DNA from: Streptomyces hokutonensis
Lineage (GTDB): Bacteria > Actinomycetota > Actinomycetes > Streptomycetales > Streptomycetaceae
NCBI RefSeq assembly: GCF_000376565.1
Contig: NZ_BARG01000076.1
Location: 1 to 64,000, forward strand
Reading direction: 5' to 3'
DNA: 64,000 bases
Position 1 is the first letter of the stretch. Each line of letters begins with the position of its first letter. The notes under the pieces were generated by a model. That model saw only the letters and a list, made by a program, of their open reading frames with translations. It did no database searches and was not told the origin of the DNA. Below are positions 32,646 to 41,191 of this stretch, one piece after another. Made by a program: the position numbers and the translations under genes.

Positions 32646-33937
32646 GTTCGTGACTCACTCGATCGAGGCACGGACGGCGTTGGTAGTGGCAGCGGCGGAC
32701 AAGGTCCAGGAGCCGTCGGACTTCTGCCACGGTGAGGGGAACGAGGCTGCTCGGGCCGTTTCTGCGGCCCCCTTTTCGAGGGCCTGGGCTGTCATCGCCG
32801 CAAGGAAGGCATGCGCGAGCATGGCCAGGGTGATGTGGCGGTACCAGCCGACGTAGCTGCGGACTTCGTACTGGTCCAGGCCGCACTCGTTCCTCGCCGC
32901 CTGGAAACATTCCTCGATGGCCCACCGGGCGCCGGCCACCCGAACCAGTTCGCAGACAGTGGCGTCCGTCGGCGCGAAGGCCAGGTAATACGCGATCCCC
33001 TCGGGACTCGCCAGGCCGCGGCGGGCCAGCACCCAGCGGCAGTGGGCGGGATCCGAGCCATCCACGGTGGGCAGCTTGGCCGCGGCCCAGTCGTAGACCC
33101 GCGGCCCCTTCGCATCGTCACCGCAGGACATCCGCTCCCACGCCTCGGCCGGAGCGCCGGCCAGGACATGGTCGATGCGCCAGCTTCCCGCCGGAGACTT
33201 GATCTGCTGCGACTTGGGCACCGCCAGGACGTAGCCCATGCCGGCCTCCTCCAGCATCCGCCGGAAGTGCCACTCCTGTCCGTAGGCCGCATCGGCAGTC
33301 ACCCAGGCGATCGGCAGCGTGGAGTCCAGTGCCCGCTGGACCATGACACGGGCAAGTTCCGGCTTGGTCGCGAAGAACCGGCTCTCCGGAATCCGGGCGG
33401 CGCGGCACCGGTCGGGATTCTCCGTCCAGGACTTGGGCAGGTAGAGCTCGCGGTCCACCAGGGCCCGGCCCTTCGCGGAGACGTAGGCCGCGAACACTCC
33501 GATCTGGCAGTTCTCCGTGCGGCCGACGGTGCCGGAATACTGCCTTTGCACCCCGGCGGAGACGGTGCCCTTCTTGAGGAAGCCGGTGTCGTCCACGATC
33601 AGGACACCGTCCGGCTGCCCGAGCCGGTCGGCCACGTAGTCCCGCAGATCGTCGCGGATCTCGTCCGGGTCCCACTGGCACCACGACAGCAGCCGTTGCA
33701 GCCCATACGGGGTGTCATTGCCTGCATGCTCGGCAATCTGCCAGCTGTTCTTCCGGCCCACCGGGCCCAGCAGGCCACGCACGTAGTCCCGCATCCGCCG
33801 CCGCGGCTCGACGCGGCCGAACCGCTCGCCCACTCGCAGCAGCAACGACTCCAACTCGGCATCCCACGAACCGACTTCGGTATCGCTCTCCATATCCACA
33901 ACCGGTTCAACGCACCCCGATCGGGTGAGTCACGAAC
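32646..33937. mobile_element. IS701-family insertion sequence, complete
   Basis: A 1292-bp element with 20-bp terminal inverted repeats: GTTCGTGACTCACTCGATCG at 32646-32665 and its complement at 33918-33937 (19 of 20 match). It carries one transposase whose stop codon lies inside the left repeat. No target duplication is visible (left flank GGTG, right flank ACGC), so the flanks were rearranged after insertion. On the right it cuts a DUF6879 gene. Confidence 0.88.
32655..33899 (-). CDS. IS701-family transposase
   Basis: A 414-residue DDE transposase. Catalytic motifs are VDDTGFLKKG (first Asp), VTADAAYGQEWHF (second Asp) and WAIEECFQAARNECGLDQYEVR (Glu with the YREK-like helix). The N-terminus (ESLLLRVGERFGRVEPRRRM) is typical of IS701 elements of actinobacteria. 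The frame is intact, so it may be active. Start GTG 33899; an ATG at 33893 is also possible. Confidence 0.95.
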   Translation of the reverse strand: MDMESDTEVGSWDAELESLLLRVGERFGRVEPRRRMRDYVRGLLGPVGRKNSWQIAEHAGNDTPYGLQRLLSWCQWDPDEIRDDLRDYVADRLGQPDGVLIVDDTGFLKKGTVSAGVQRQYSGTVGRTENCQIGVFAAYVSAKGRALVDRELYLPKSWTENPDRCRAARIPESRFFATKPELARVMVQRALDSTLPIAWVTADAAYGQEWHFRRMLEEAGMGYVLAVPKSQQIKSPAGSWRIDHVLAGAPAEAWERMSCGDDAKGPRVYDWAAAKLPTVDGSDPAHCRWVLARRGLASPEGIAYYLAFAPTDATVCELVRVAGARWAIEECFQAARNECGLDQYEVRSYVGWYRHITLAMLAHAFLAAMTAQALEKGAAETARAASFPSPWQKSDGSWTLSAAATTNAVRASIE

Positions 33938-34194
33938 ACGCCCCGGCCGATCGTCACGGCCACCACGTCCAGCCAGGAGCGCCACCAGGACTCGCGGCCG
34001 GCCGGGTCTTACCGATGGCCCTCCTGCCAGCGGATGAACTCCGGATCGTCACGCATGTAGTTGTCCCGCATCTCAAGGTGCATCGCGGAGTGCCGCGCCT
34101 TGGCGAGTGCTTCACGTACCGCTGTTGCCACCGTTGGCCTCACTGTCCGGGCGGGGTGTGCACGAGCCCCATCTCCTCGCGTGAGCCAACGCAA
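33938..34194 (-). pseudogene. DUF6879-type gene truncated by the IS701 element
   Basis: On the minus strand the frame reads ...VREALAKARHSAMHLEMRDNYMRDDPEFIRWQEGHR, then TAA, then DPAGRESWWRSWLDVVAVTIGRGV, where the IS begins. The whole run matches the DUF6879 family (HLEMRDxYxxxDPxF...WW..WLD....RGV). The gene has a nonsense codon (CGG TAA GAC, near 34010; TAC would restore Tyr) and has lost its 3' part: the far side of the IS has no matching sequence. It follows the RsbW-like ATPase gene closely, as DUF6879 genes often do in Scr1-type clusters. Confidence 0.6.
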
Positions 34195-34206
34195 GGGGGT
34201 GTCCGG

Positions 34207-34662
34207 TCAGGGTGATGCCGGGCGTCGTACGGGCGGATCTACGGTCAGTTCTGCGGGCAGGTCGAACCACACGCCCTTGCCCTCCGGGTGCGGCTGGCCG
34301 CCATACGGGATGTCCGGGGCATGGCCCCAGCGGCCTTCGGTGAGGGCGTCCACCAGGTACAGGCCCCGGCCACCGCCTCGTTCACCCGGTTCGGCGGTCA
34401 ACTCCCTTATCACCGGCGGGTTCTCGTCGCCGTCGTACACCACGACCCTCAGCCGCCCCTCTTCCACGGCCAGCCACAGCACCGTGCCGTCACCGCCCTT
34501 CGCGTGGACGCAGGCGTTGGTGACGAGTTCCGAGGTGCAGAGGATCGCGTCGTCGACCAGGGTGCGGTCCAGTTCCAGTGTGCGGAGGACGGTGGCGACG
34601 AAGTCGCGGGCGATGTGGGGGGAGGTGTCGAGGGGTGGGCAGATGAGGGTGTACGAGGGCAT
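34207..34662 (-). CDS. RsbW-like ATP-binding protein (HATPase_c)
   Basis: A 151-residue GHKL-fold protein similar to anti-sigma-factor kinases. It shows an N-box (DDAILCTSELVTNACVHAKGGDG), a G1-like YDGDENPP and a G2 lid GERGGGRGLYLVDALTEGRWG. In Streptomyces these small ATPases usually sit beside Scr1/DUF397 genes, as here (divergent from the regulator at 34892). The substrate or partner sigma factor is unknown. It is the likely leader of a two-gene unit with the broken DUF6879 gene. Confidence 0.85.
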   Translation of the reverse strand: MPSYTLICPPLDTSPHIARDFVATVLRTLELDRTLVDDAILCTSELVTNACVHAKGGDGTVLWLAVEEGRLRVVVYDGDENPPVIRELTAEPGERGGGRGLYLVDALTEGRWGHAPDIPYGGQPHPEGKGVWFDLPAELTVDPPVRRPASP

Positions 34663-34891
34663 GGGGTATCAACTCCGGTGGGGTGAGGGGGGTTTGTGCG
34701 AGCCCGGGCTCGTTGCTGTCCGGCGCCCCGGTGTCGATGGCCGGGGTGGCACTTCCAACGGGGGGTGGGCGTGCGGGAGTTGCGGATGGGTGACCGTGCA
34801 GGCACCCTCCGTGAGGTACGTTGCGACCATAGCGACTCAGCCTGATACGCAGCAACCGTTCAGGAAAAGTACGACAAATGAGGAGAACGCC

Positions 34892-35737
34892 ATGCCGCCG
34901 AGGGCCAACCCCACCGCACGCCAAGGGCGACTCGGCGCCGAACTGCGCAAGCTGCGCGAGGCGACGGGCATCGAGTCACGGGACGCCGCAGCCTTCCTCG
35001 GCGTGAACCAGACCCAGATCAGCCACATCGAATCCGGCCGGTTCGGAATCAGCGAGCAGCGGCTGCGCGGACTGGCCGGGTTCTACGAGTGCGACGACAG
35101 CCAACTCGTCGACGCATTGGTGGAGATGGCGGTGTCCCGGTTCAAGGGCTGGTGGGAGGAGTATCGCGGCATGATGCCGCCTACGGCGTTCGACCTCGCC
35201 GAGTTGGAGCATCACGCGACGTACGCCCGCGTATTCGAGATGGTGCACATCCCGGGAGTCCTCCAGACCGAGGACCATGTACGCGCAGCCTCGCTGTTCG
35301 TCGAGCCGAACCTCCCGGAGGAAGACCGCGAGGCCCGTGTCACGTTCCGGATGCGCCGCCAAGAGGTCATCACGTCGGGGACCCCGTACGACGTGATCGT
35401 CCATGAAGCCGCACTACGGATGCGTGTGGGGGGCTCCAAGATCGCCCAGGCCCAGCTCGAACATCTCCTCCAGGTATCCGGGAGGGAGTCGGTCACCCTT
35501 CGCGTCATCCCGTTCGCGGCCGAGGGATTCGCAGGGGCGGGATTTCCCATGCAGTACGTTGGCGGCGCCGTACCTCAACTGGACACCGTGCAGATCGACA
35601 CGCCCCACGGTGCCGAGTTCATCGACGCCACAGCGCGGCTGAACCGCTACCGAACCCGGAGCGAGATCATCGACAAGGCAGCCCTCCCGCAGGAAGCTTC
35701 CCTCGACCTCATCCGCCGTATCGCCCAGGAACTGTGA
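34892..35737 (+). CDS. Scr1-type XRE-DUF5753 transcriptional regulator
   Basis: A 281-residue regulator. The N-terminal XRE helix-turn-helix (LGAELRKLREATGIESRDAAAFLGVNQTQISHIESGRFGISE) covers residues ~10-65; the rest is the DUF5753 domain (VFEMVHIPGVLQTEDHVRAASLF to LIRRIAQEL). In S. coelicolor such regulators pair with a small DUF397 protein that modulates them, and the pair can affect antibiotic production and development. ATG 34892 is preceded by AGGAGAAC. It is followed by its DUF397 partner 9 bases after the stop. Confidence 0.9.
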   Translation: MPPRANPTARQGRLGAELRKLREATGIESRDAAAFLGVNQTQISHIESGRFGISEQRLRGLAGFYECDDSQLVDALVEMAVSRFKGWWEEYRGMMPPTAFDLAELEHHATYARVFEMVHIPGVLQTEDHVRAASLFVEPNLPEEDREARVTFRMRRQEVITSGTPYDVIVHEAALRMRVGGSKIAQAQLEHLLQVSGRESVTLRVIPFAAEGFAGAGFPMQYVGGAVPQLDTVQIDTPHGAEFIDATARLNRYRTRSEIIDKAALPQEASLDLIRRIAQEL

Positions 35738-35746
35738 AGGAGCCCC

Positions 35747-35938
35747 GTGTCTGAAGCCCTCCGTTGGCAGAAGTCGTCGTACTCCGGAGGAGACGCCGAC
35801 ACCAACTGCCTGGAAATAGCTGCTACTTCCACCACCCTCCACCTCCGCGAGAGCGACAAGCCCGCCACACTCCTCACCCCCACCCCCACCGCCCTGAACG
35901 CCCTACTCACCGCACTGAAGGGTCAGTTCAGGGCTTGA
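35747..35938 (+). CDS. DUF397 partner of the Scr1 regulator
   Basis: A 63-residue DUF397 protein, starting SEALRWQKSSYSGGDADTNCLEIA, with the LHLRESDKPATLL strand and an Ala/Leu helix at the end. It starts at GTG 35747, 9 bases after the regulator stop and behind AAGGAG, so the two are co-translated. Its last bases overlap the convergent methyltransferase gene by 11. Confidence 0.9.
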   Translation: MSEALRWQKSSYSGGDADTNCLEIAATSTTLHLRESDKPATLLTPTPTALNALLTALKGQFRA

Positions 35939-36722
35939 CCGCTCGCGTCGCGAAGTAGTGCGACAGGTACTGGGCGGACGCGTCGGACTGGTGCGGTGCT
36001 TCCGCGAAGCCGGTGAGGACGAAGCCCGCGGCGAGCTGCCCGCCGATCTGGGCGGTGAGGGTGTGGCTGTATTCGAGCGCGGCATCCGCGCCGAACCTCG
36101 TGGCGCGTTCCTCGGCGGAGTACTGCGTGACATCGCTGTAGGGCAGCTTGTGCACGACGATCAGCTCGCCGCGCTCGTCGAGCGCCTCGTGGTCGAACAG
36201 GTACGTATCAGGGTTGAGGAAGCCCGCGAGCAGGGTTCCGCCCGGTCGCAGGACGCGGAAGCACTCGCGCCACACCGGTGCCAGGTCCGGTACGAACAGG
36301 TTGGAGACCGGATGGAACACGACGTCGAACGTCGCGTCGCCGAAGGCGCCGAGGTCGCGCATGTCGCCCAGGACTGTGTGCAGTTCGAGTCCGTCGCGCG
36401 CCGCCACCATCCGGTCCTGGCCGAGCTGGCCGGGTGAGTTGTCGAACACGGTGACCCGCGCCCCCGCCGCGGCGAGGATCGGACCCTGCTGGCCGCCGCC
36501 GGAGGCCAGGCACAGCACGTCCCTGCCGGTCAGGTCCGCCGGCAGCCAGGAGCGGTCGACCGGCTCGTGCCCGACGAGAACGATCGACCAGTCGCCCGCG
36601 CGGGCGCGCTCGACAGCCTCGGCACTCACCGGCCTCGACCACTCGTTGCCCTCTTGGACGTACTTGTCCCAGGCCGCCCGATTGTGGGCAACGGGGTCGA
36701 CACCACTGTCCTGCACGTTCAA
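35928..36722 (-). CDS. Class I SAM-dependent methyltransferase
   Basis: A 264-residue enzyme of the methyltransferase class I fold. Motif I is DVLCLASGGGQQGPILAAAG (about 69-88), a GxGxG-like SAM loop; an acidic residue follows (VTVFDNS), then the VLGDMRDLGAFGDATFDVVFHPVSNLFV block. The N-terminus (VAHNRAAWDKYVQEGNEWSRPVS) is shared by actinobacterial methyltransferases of unknown substrate. No neighbour points to a pathway. It overlaps the DUF397 gene tail. Confidence 0.85.
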   Translation of the reverse strand: MNVQDSGVDPVAHNRAAWDKYVQEGNEWSRPVSAEAVERARAGDWSIVLVGHEPVDRSWLPADLTGRDVLCLASGGGQQGPILAAAGARVTVFDNSPGQLGQDRMVAARDGLELHTVLGDMRDLGAFGDATFDVVFHPVSNLFVPDLAPVWRECFRVLRPGGTLLAGFLNPDTYLFDHEALDERGELIVVHKLPYSDVTQYSAEERATRFGADAALEYSHTLTAQIGGQLAAGFVLTGFAEAPHQSDASAQYLSHYFATRAVKP

Positions 36723-36806
36723 CTCCCTGCGGTACTGACGGTCCGGTGCCGCCAGCCAACACGATCTCGGAGTGGGGGCTCAACGGAATTGGCGGGGGGG
36801 GGAGGG

Positions 36807-37193
36807 TCAGTTCAGGGCGTGACCCGTCGTCGCGTCCACGTGGGCCGGGATCTCCTCGTGCTGGTCGCCGACCGTCGACGTGCCCGTCGGTTCGAGGAGC
36901 AGGATCTCGGCGGGGACCGGGGCGTAGGGCTTGTGTTCCGTGCCGCGCGGGACCGTGAAGACGGAGCCCTTGGGGAGGACGACCGTGCGCTCCCCCGCCG
37001 GCTCGCGGAGCGCGATGTGCAGTTCGCCGGAGAGGACCAGGAAGAACTCGTCGGTGTGGTCGTGGGTGTGCCAGAGGTGTTCGCCCTCGACCTTGGCGAC
37101 GCGTACGTCGTAGTCGTTGACGGTGGTGACGATGCGGGGGCTCCAACGGTCCGTGAAGGACGCGAGCGCGGCAGCGAGGGCAATGGGTTCCAT
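36807..37193 (-). CDS. Cupin-domain protein
   Basis: A 128-residue single-cupin protein with the metal motif HTHDHTDEFFLVLSGEL (His/His/Glu) and the second motif PRGTEHKP. Such small cupins are metal-binding enzymes or sensors; the reaction is not predictable. It is divergent from the GlxA-type regulator (52-bp gap), a hint that the regulator may control it. Confidence 0.82.
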   Translation of the reverse strand: MEPIALAAALASFTDRWSPRIVTTVNDYDVRVAKVEGEHLWHTHDHTDEFFLVLSGELHIALREPAGERTVVLPKGSVFTVPRGTEHKPYAPVPAEILLLEPTGTSTVGDQHEEIPAHVDATTGHALN

Positions 37194-37245
37194 GAGGTCA
37201 GCCTGCGGGGTGTCGTACCCGGCGTGCGAGTGCTAGGAATCGCAC

Positions 37246-38253
37246 ATGACGCAAGAATCCTCTCAGCTCCCGAAGCGTCCGCATCGCGTCGCCGTCATCG
37301 TCGACGAGGGCACCAACCCCTTCGAAGTGGGCGTCGCCACCGAGCTGTTCGGGCTGCCCCGGCCCGAACTCGGGCTCCCCGGGCCGCTGTACGAGGTCCT
37401 GGTGTGCACGCCCGCGCGTGAGGTGCGGCTGAACCATGGCTTCTTCACCGTCACCGGTGCGTACGGGCTGGACGCGGTGGACTCGGCGGACACCCTCGTC
37501 GTGCCGGGGCGGCCCGACAACGTCGTACCGCGCGGTGATGACGTCCTCGACGCGATCCGGCGTGCCCACGCGCGCGGGGCGCGGGTCATGAGCCTGTGCA
37601 CGGGCAGTTTCGCGCTCGCCGAGGCGGGGCTGCTGGACGGGCGCCGGGCCACCACGCACTGGATGTGGACGGACGCCTTCCGCGCCCTGCACCCGCGCGT
37701 GCGCCTCGAACCGGACGTCCTCTTCGTGGACGACGGCGACATCCTCACCGCCGCGGGCAGCGCCGCCGCGCTCGATCTCGGGCTGCATGTCGTACGGCGG
37801 GACCACGGCGCCGAGATCGCGAACGCCGTCTCCAGGAGGCTCGTCTTCGCGGCCCATCGGGACGGCGGGCAGCGGCAGTTCGTGGAGCGGCCGTTGCCGG
37901 ACGTGCCGGACGAGTCGCTGGGGCCGCTGCTCGCGTGGGCGCGGGAGCGGCTGGGGGAGCCGTTGACGGTGACCGGGTTGGCCGACCGCGCGGCCGTCTC
38001 CCCCGCGACCCTGCACCGGCGGTTCAGGGCGCAGCTGGGGACGACTCCGCTGGCGTGGCTGACCGGGGAGCGGGTGGCGCTGGCGTGCCGGCTGATCGAG
38101 CGCGGGGAGGAGCGGCTCGACGTGGTGGCCGCGCGGAGCGGTCTCGGGACCGGGGCGAACCTGCGGGCGCGGCTCCGCCGGGAGACCGGATTGAGCCCGT
38201 CGGCCTACCGGCGGCGTTTCGGACCCGCGTCCGGGGAAGCCGTAACGGCATGA
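37246..38253 (+). CDS. GlxA-family regulator (DJ-1/PfpI plus AraC domain)
   Basis: A 335-residue transcription factor. Residues ~12-190 form a DJ-1/PfpI class-I glutamine amidotransferase-like domain; the nucleophile-elbow region reads MSLCTGSFALAEAG. Residues ~230-330 are an AraC-type double helix-turn-helix (LTVTGLADRAAVSPATLHRRFRAQLG and DVVAARSGLGTGANLRARLRRETGLSPSAYRRRF). Start is ATG 37246. The stop overlaps the start of the LURP-one gene (ATGA). Confidence 0.9.
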   Translation: MTQESSQLPKRPHRVAVIVDEGTNPFEVGVATELFGLPRPELGLPGPLYEVLVCTPAREVRLNHGFFTVTGAYGLDAVDSADTLVVPGRPDNVVPRGDDVLDAIRRAHARGARVMSLCTGSFALAEAGLLDGRRATTHWMWTDAFRALHPRVRLEPDVLFVDDGDILTAAGSAAALDLGLHVVRRDHGAEIANAVSRRLVFAAHRDGGQRQFVERPLPDVPDESLGPLLAWARERLGEPLTVTGLADRAAVSPATLHRRFRAQLGTTPLAWLTGERVALACRLIERGEERLDVVAARSGLGTGANLRARLRRETGLSPSAYRRRFGPASGEAVTA

Positions 38254-38741
38254 GATTCCTCGTACGCGATCGGATCCTCGGCTTCGGTGAGGATTACTGG
38301 ATCGAGGACCAGCACGGCAACAAGGTGTTCCTGGTCGACGGCAAGGCCATGCGCCTCAGGGACACCTTCGAGTTGAAGGACACGCACGGGCGCGTGCTCA
38401 TCGACATCCACAAGAAGATGCTCGCCCTGCGCGACACGATGGTCATCGAACGGGACGGCGAGCCCCTGGCGACCATCAGGCGGAAGCGCTTCTCCCTGCT
38501 GCGCAACCACTATCGGGTGTCCCTGGTGGACGGCACCGAACTCGACGTCAGCGGCAAGATCCTGGACCGCGAGTTCGGCGTCGACTACGACGGTGAGCTG
38601 CTCGCGCAGATCTCCCGGCGCTGGCTGCACATCCGGGAGACGTACGGCGTCGACATCGTCCGGGAGGACGCGGACGCGGCGCTGCTGATCGCGGTGGCGG
38701 TGTGCGTGATCCACCTCGCGGAGAAGGAGCGGGAGGACTAA
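38250..38741 (+). CDS. LURP-one-related (LOR) family protein
   Basis: A 163-residue protein with the LOR/Tubby-like fold: MRFLVRDRILGFGEDYWIEDQHGNKVFLVDGK, LRDTFELKDTHGRVLIDIHKK and LALRDTMVIERDGEPLATIRRKRF. Bacterial members are of unknown function and related in fold to scramblases. ATG 38250 overlaps the regulator stop codon (ATGA), indicating translational coupling. The stop overlaps the convergent membrane protein gene by 4 bases. Confidence 0.82.
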   Translation: MRFLVRDRILGFGEDYWIEDQHGNKVFLVDGKAMRLRDTFELKDTHGRVLIDIHKKMLALRDTMVIERDGEPLATIRRKRFSLLRNHYRVSLVDGTELDVSGKILDREFGVDYDGELLAQISRRWLHIRETYGVDIVREDADAALLIAVAVCVIHLAEKERED

Positions 38742-39328
38742 CGCGCTTCGCGGTCGGCTGCCTTGCGGGCGCGGGTCCGGCGGCGCTCTCTCAGGTGATC
38801 GGCGAAGCGCATGCAGACGGCGAACAGCGCGGCGAGGACCGCGCTGTCCGGCCAGCTGGGAGGGGCGTCGTCCAGCCTGCCGATGAGCCAGACGCACACC
38901 GTCATGGGGATCCACGAGACGAGCAGGCCGGTGAGTACGGCCCGGGGACCGGCGGGCGTCCCGGAGTCGCGCGGCGCGAGGTCGTAGCCGGTGCGCTCGT
39001 AGTGCGCCTGACGGCGGCGTTCGAAGCGCAGGAACGCCCAGAACAGCAGCCACGCGCACGTGCCGGTGAGGACGGTCTGCAGGAGGTGGCCCCAGGCCGG
39101 GTCGGTGAAGACCGAGAGGGCCAGGCCGACGGGGGCCGCGACGAGGAGCGCCGCGACCGTCGCGCAGCCCGCCGCGTTCCGCGCGGCGAACACCAGCGGG
39201 CGGGGCGGCGGGTCCGCGCCGTCGAAGCTGCGGTCGACGGCCCAGAAGGCGCGCCGGAGAGCGGCCAGAAGCCGCCTGGATCTGCCGCCCGCCTCGGAAC
39301 TGCCGTCCGTCTCAGACCCGCCGCTCAC
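38738..39328 (-). CDS. Membrane protein, 196 aa, coupled to a nitrilase-like gene
   Basis: A protein with about four hydrophobic segments (CATVAALLVAAPVGLALSV, LLQTVLTGTCAWLLFWAFL, AVLTGLLVSWIPMTVCVWLIG and VLAALFAVCMRFA) and a basic C-terminus. Start GTG 39328 overlaps the hydrolase stop in the arrangement GTGA, so it is translated with it. No family recognised. Confidence 0.72.
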   Translation of the reverse strand: MSGGSETDGSSEAGGRSRRLLAALRRAFWAVDRSFDGADPPPRPLVFAARNAAGCATVAALLVAAPVGLALSVFTDPAWGHLLQTVLTGTCAWLLFWAFLRFERRRQAHYERTGYDLAPRDSGTPAGPRAVLTGLLVSWIPMTVCVWLIGRLDDAPPSWPDSAVLAALFAVCMRFADHLRERRRTRARKAADREAR

Positions 39329-40125
39329 CCGGCCCGCCGCGGACGCTCCAGCCCCAGCACCCGGTCCTTCAGCGCCGGGAACTGTTCCCGCGTCACGGCC
39401 ACCCGCGCCGGATCGAATTCCACCGTGAGGACCTCCTCGCCCGCGCCCGCCTCCGCGAGGACCTCGCCCCAGGGATCGACCACGATCGAGTGACCGGCCT
39501 GGGGAACTCCGGCGTGCGTACCGGCCGTTCCGCATGCGAGGACGAACGACTGGTTCTCCACGGCGCGGGCCTGCGCCAGGAGCGTCCAGTGGGAGCGGCG
39601 GCGCTCGGGCCAGCCCGCGGGGAGGACGAGGGTCTCGGCGCCGGCGTCGACGAGGCCGCGGAAGAGTTCGGGGAAACGGAGGTCGTAGCAGGTGGCAAGA
39701 CCGAGGGTCGTCTCGGGAAGGCGGACCGTCACCAGTTCGCTGCCCGCGCCCATCAGCACGGCCTCGCCCTTGTCGAAGCCGAAGCGGTGGATCTTGCGGT
39801 AGGCGGCGGCCAGTTCACCGGAGGGGGAGAAGACGAGGGACGTGTTGTAGAGGGGGCCTTCGGGGTCTCGTTCGGGGATCGAGCCCGCGTGCAGCCAGAC
39901 GCCCGCGTCGCTCGCCGCCTTGGCCATCGCCTCGTAGGTTGGCCCCTCCAGCGGCTCGGCCTCGGTGCCGAACTGCTCGTAGGCGAACGCGCCCGTGGTC
40001 CACAGCTCCGGCAGGACGACCAGATCGGCGCCCGCCTGTTCGCGGACGAGAGCACCCACCCGAACCCGACGATTTTCGACCGATTCGCCCTCTTCTACGG
40101 CGATCTGGATGAGAGAGGCGCGCAC
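39325..40125 (-). CDS. Carbon-nitrogen hydrolase (nitrilase superfamily)
   Basis: A 266-residue amidase/nitrilase-fold enzyme with the Glu-Lys-Cys triad: Glu in VVLPELW, Lys in YRKIHRFGFDKGE and Cys in ATCYDLRFPELFRGL. These motifs resemble omega-amidase or NIT1-like deaminated-glutathione amidase. Start GTG 40125 is the first codon matching the conserved N-terminus (RASLIQIAVEEGES); the reading further upstream is not conserved. The gene is divergent from the MPI-like enzyme and coupled to the membrane protein at its 3' end. Confidence 0.87.
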   Translation of the reverse strand: MRASLIQIAVEEGESVENRRVRVGALVREQAGADLVVLPELWTTGAFAYEQFGTEAEPLEGPTYEAMAKAASDAGVWLHAGSIPERDPEGPLYNTSLVFSPSGELAAAYRKIHRFGFDKGEAVLMGAGSELVTVRLPETTLGLATCYDLRFPELFRGLVDAGAETLVLPAGWPERRRSHWTLLAQARAVENQSFVLACGTAGTHAGVPQAGHSIVVDPWGEVLAEAGAGEEVLTVEFDPARVAVTREQFPALKDRVLGLERPRRAG

Positions 40126-40304
40126 ACTACCACCGTCCTGGCATTCGAGCCGTTCACACGGGCCTACGATCGTCACACGAAAGCACTGCCGGGGTGCCTC
40201 ACAGCAGCGTAACTTAGCGTTCCAAGACACCCGCCGACAGCCACCTCCCGCTGGCAACGCCGCCCGCCACCCGACCTGTACCGACCGCCGAGGGGTCCCG
40301 TTCC

Positions 40305-41129
40305 GTGAGTCTGCATCCCACTCTCCAGCCCTACGCCGACGCCTGGACCCACTCCATCGAAGCGATATCCGAGCTGGTGAACCCGCTTGTGGAGGGAGAG
40401 TGGAACCGGCGAACGCCGTGCCCCGGCTGGTCGGTGCGCGACGTGGTCTCGCACGTCATCGGGCTGGACAACGAGATGCTCGGCGACCCGCGCCCCATCC
40501 ACACCCTCCCGCGCGACCTCTACCACGTCACCAACGAGCACCAGCGGTACATGGAGATGCAGGTCGACGTGCGCCGCCACCACACGGCGCCGGAGATGAC
40601 GTCGGAGCTGGAGTACACGATCATCCGGCGCAACCGGCAGCTGCGGAACGAGTCGCGGGACCCCGGCGCCAAGGTGCGCGGCCATGTCAGCACCGAGGTC
40701 ACGCTCGAGCAGTCCATGCGCAACCACGCGTTCAACGTGTGGGTGCACGAGCAGGATCTGCGCACCGCCCTCGGCCGCCCCGGGAACCTCGACTCGCCGG
40801 GCGCGCACATCGCTCGTGACGTGCTGCTCTCCGAGCTCCCCCGCGTCGTCGCCGACGACTCGGGCGCACCGCGCAGTTCGGCGGTCGTCTTCGACGTGCA
40901 CGGCCCGATCGAGTTCCTCCGTACGATCCGCGTCGACATCCAGGGCCGCGGCACCCTGGAGACGGCCCCCGCGCTCGGCCCCGCCGCGACCCTGATCCTC
41001 GACTGGGAGACGTACGTCCGCCTCGCCTGCGGACGGGTCCCCCTCGAGTCGGTGACGGACCGCGTCAAGGCGGACGGCGATCCGGAACTCGCGGCGTCGA
41101 TACTGCGGAACTTCACGGTCACGAAGTAA
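40305..41129 (+). CDS. Maleylpyruvate isomerase-like, mycothiol-dependent family enzyme
   Basis: A 274-residue protein with the DinB-like N-terminal domain of the mycothiol-dependent MPI family: WNRRTPCPGWSVRDVVSHVIGLDNEM with a metal-site His, and a later MRNHAFNVWVHEQDLRTALGRPG (HEQDLR block). The C-terminal domain is SCP2-like (VFDVHGPIEFLRTIRVD). Such enzymes use mycothiol, the actinobacterial thiol, for isomerisation or transfer. The substrate is unknown. Confidence 0.85.
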   Translation: MSLHPTLQPYADAWTHSIEAISELVNPLVEGEWNRRTPCPGWSVRDVVSHVIGLDNEMLGDPRPIHTLPRDLYHVTNEHQRYMEMQVDVRRHHTAPEMTSELEYTIIRRNRQLRNESRDPGAKVRGHVSTEVTLEQSMRNHAFNVWVHEQDLRTALGRPGNLDSPGAHIARDVLLSELPRVVADDSGAPRSSAVVFDVHGPIEFLRTIRVDIQGRGTLETAPALGPAATLILDWETYVRLACGRVPLESVTDRVKADGDPELAASILRNFTVTK

Positions 41130-41191
41130 GCAGACGGTGTGAACTGGGTGTTCGTGGAGGCCGAGTTGGTGGATACGTGAGCGGGCCGGCG

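Noticed and set aside
32642..33941. Target-site duplication of the IS701-family element
   Set aside because: Flanking tetranucleotides GGTG and ACGC differ, so no duplication can be claimed.
41130..41191. tRNA-like sequence after the MPI-like gene
   Set aside because: The GTTCGTGG word is present but there is no cloverleaf pairing.
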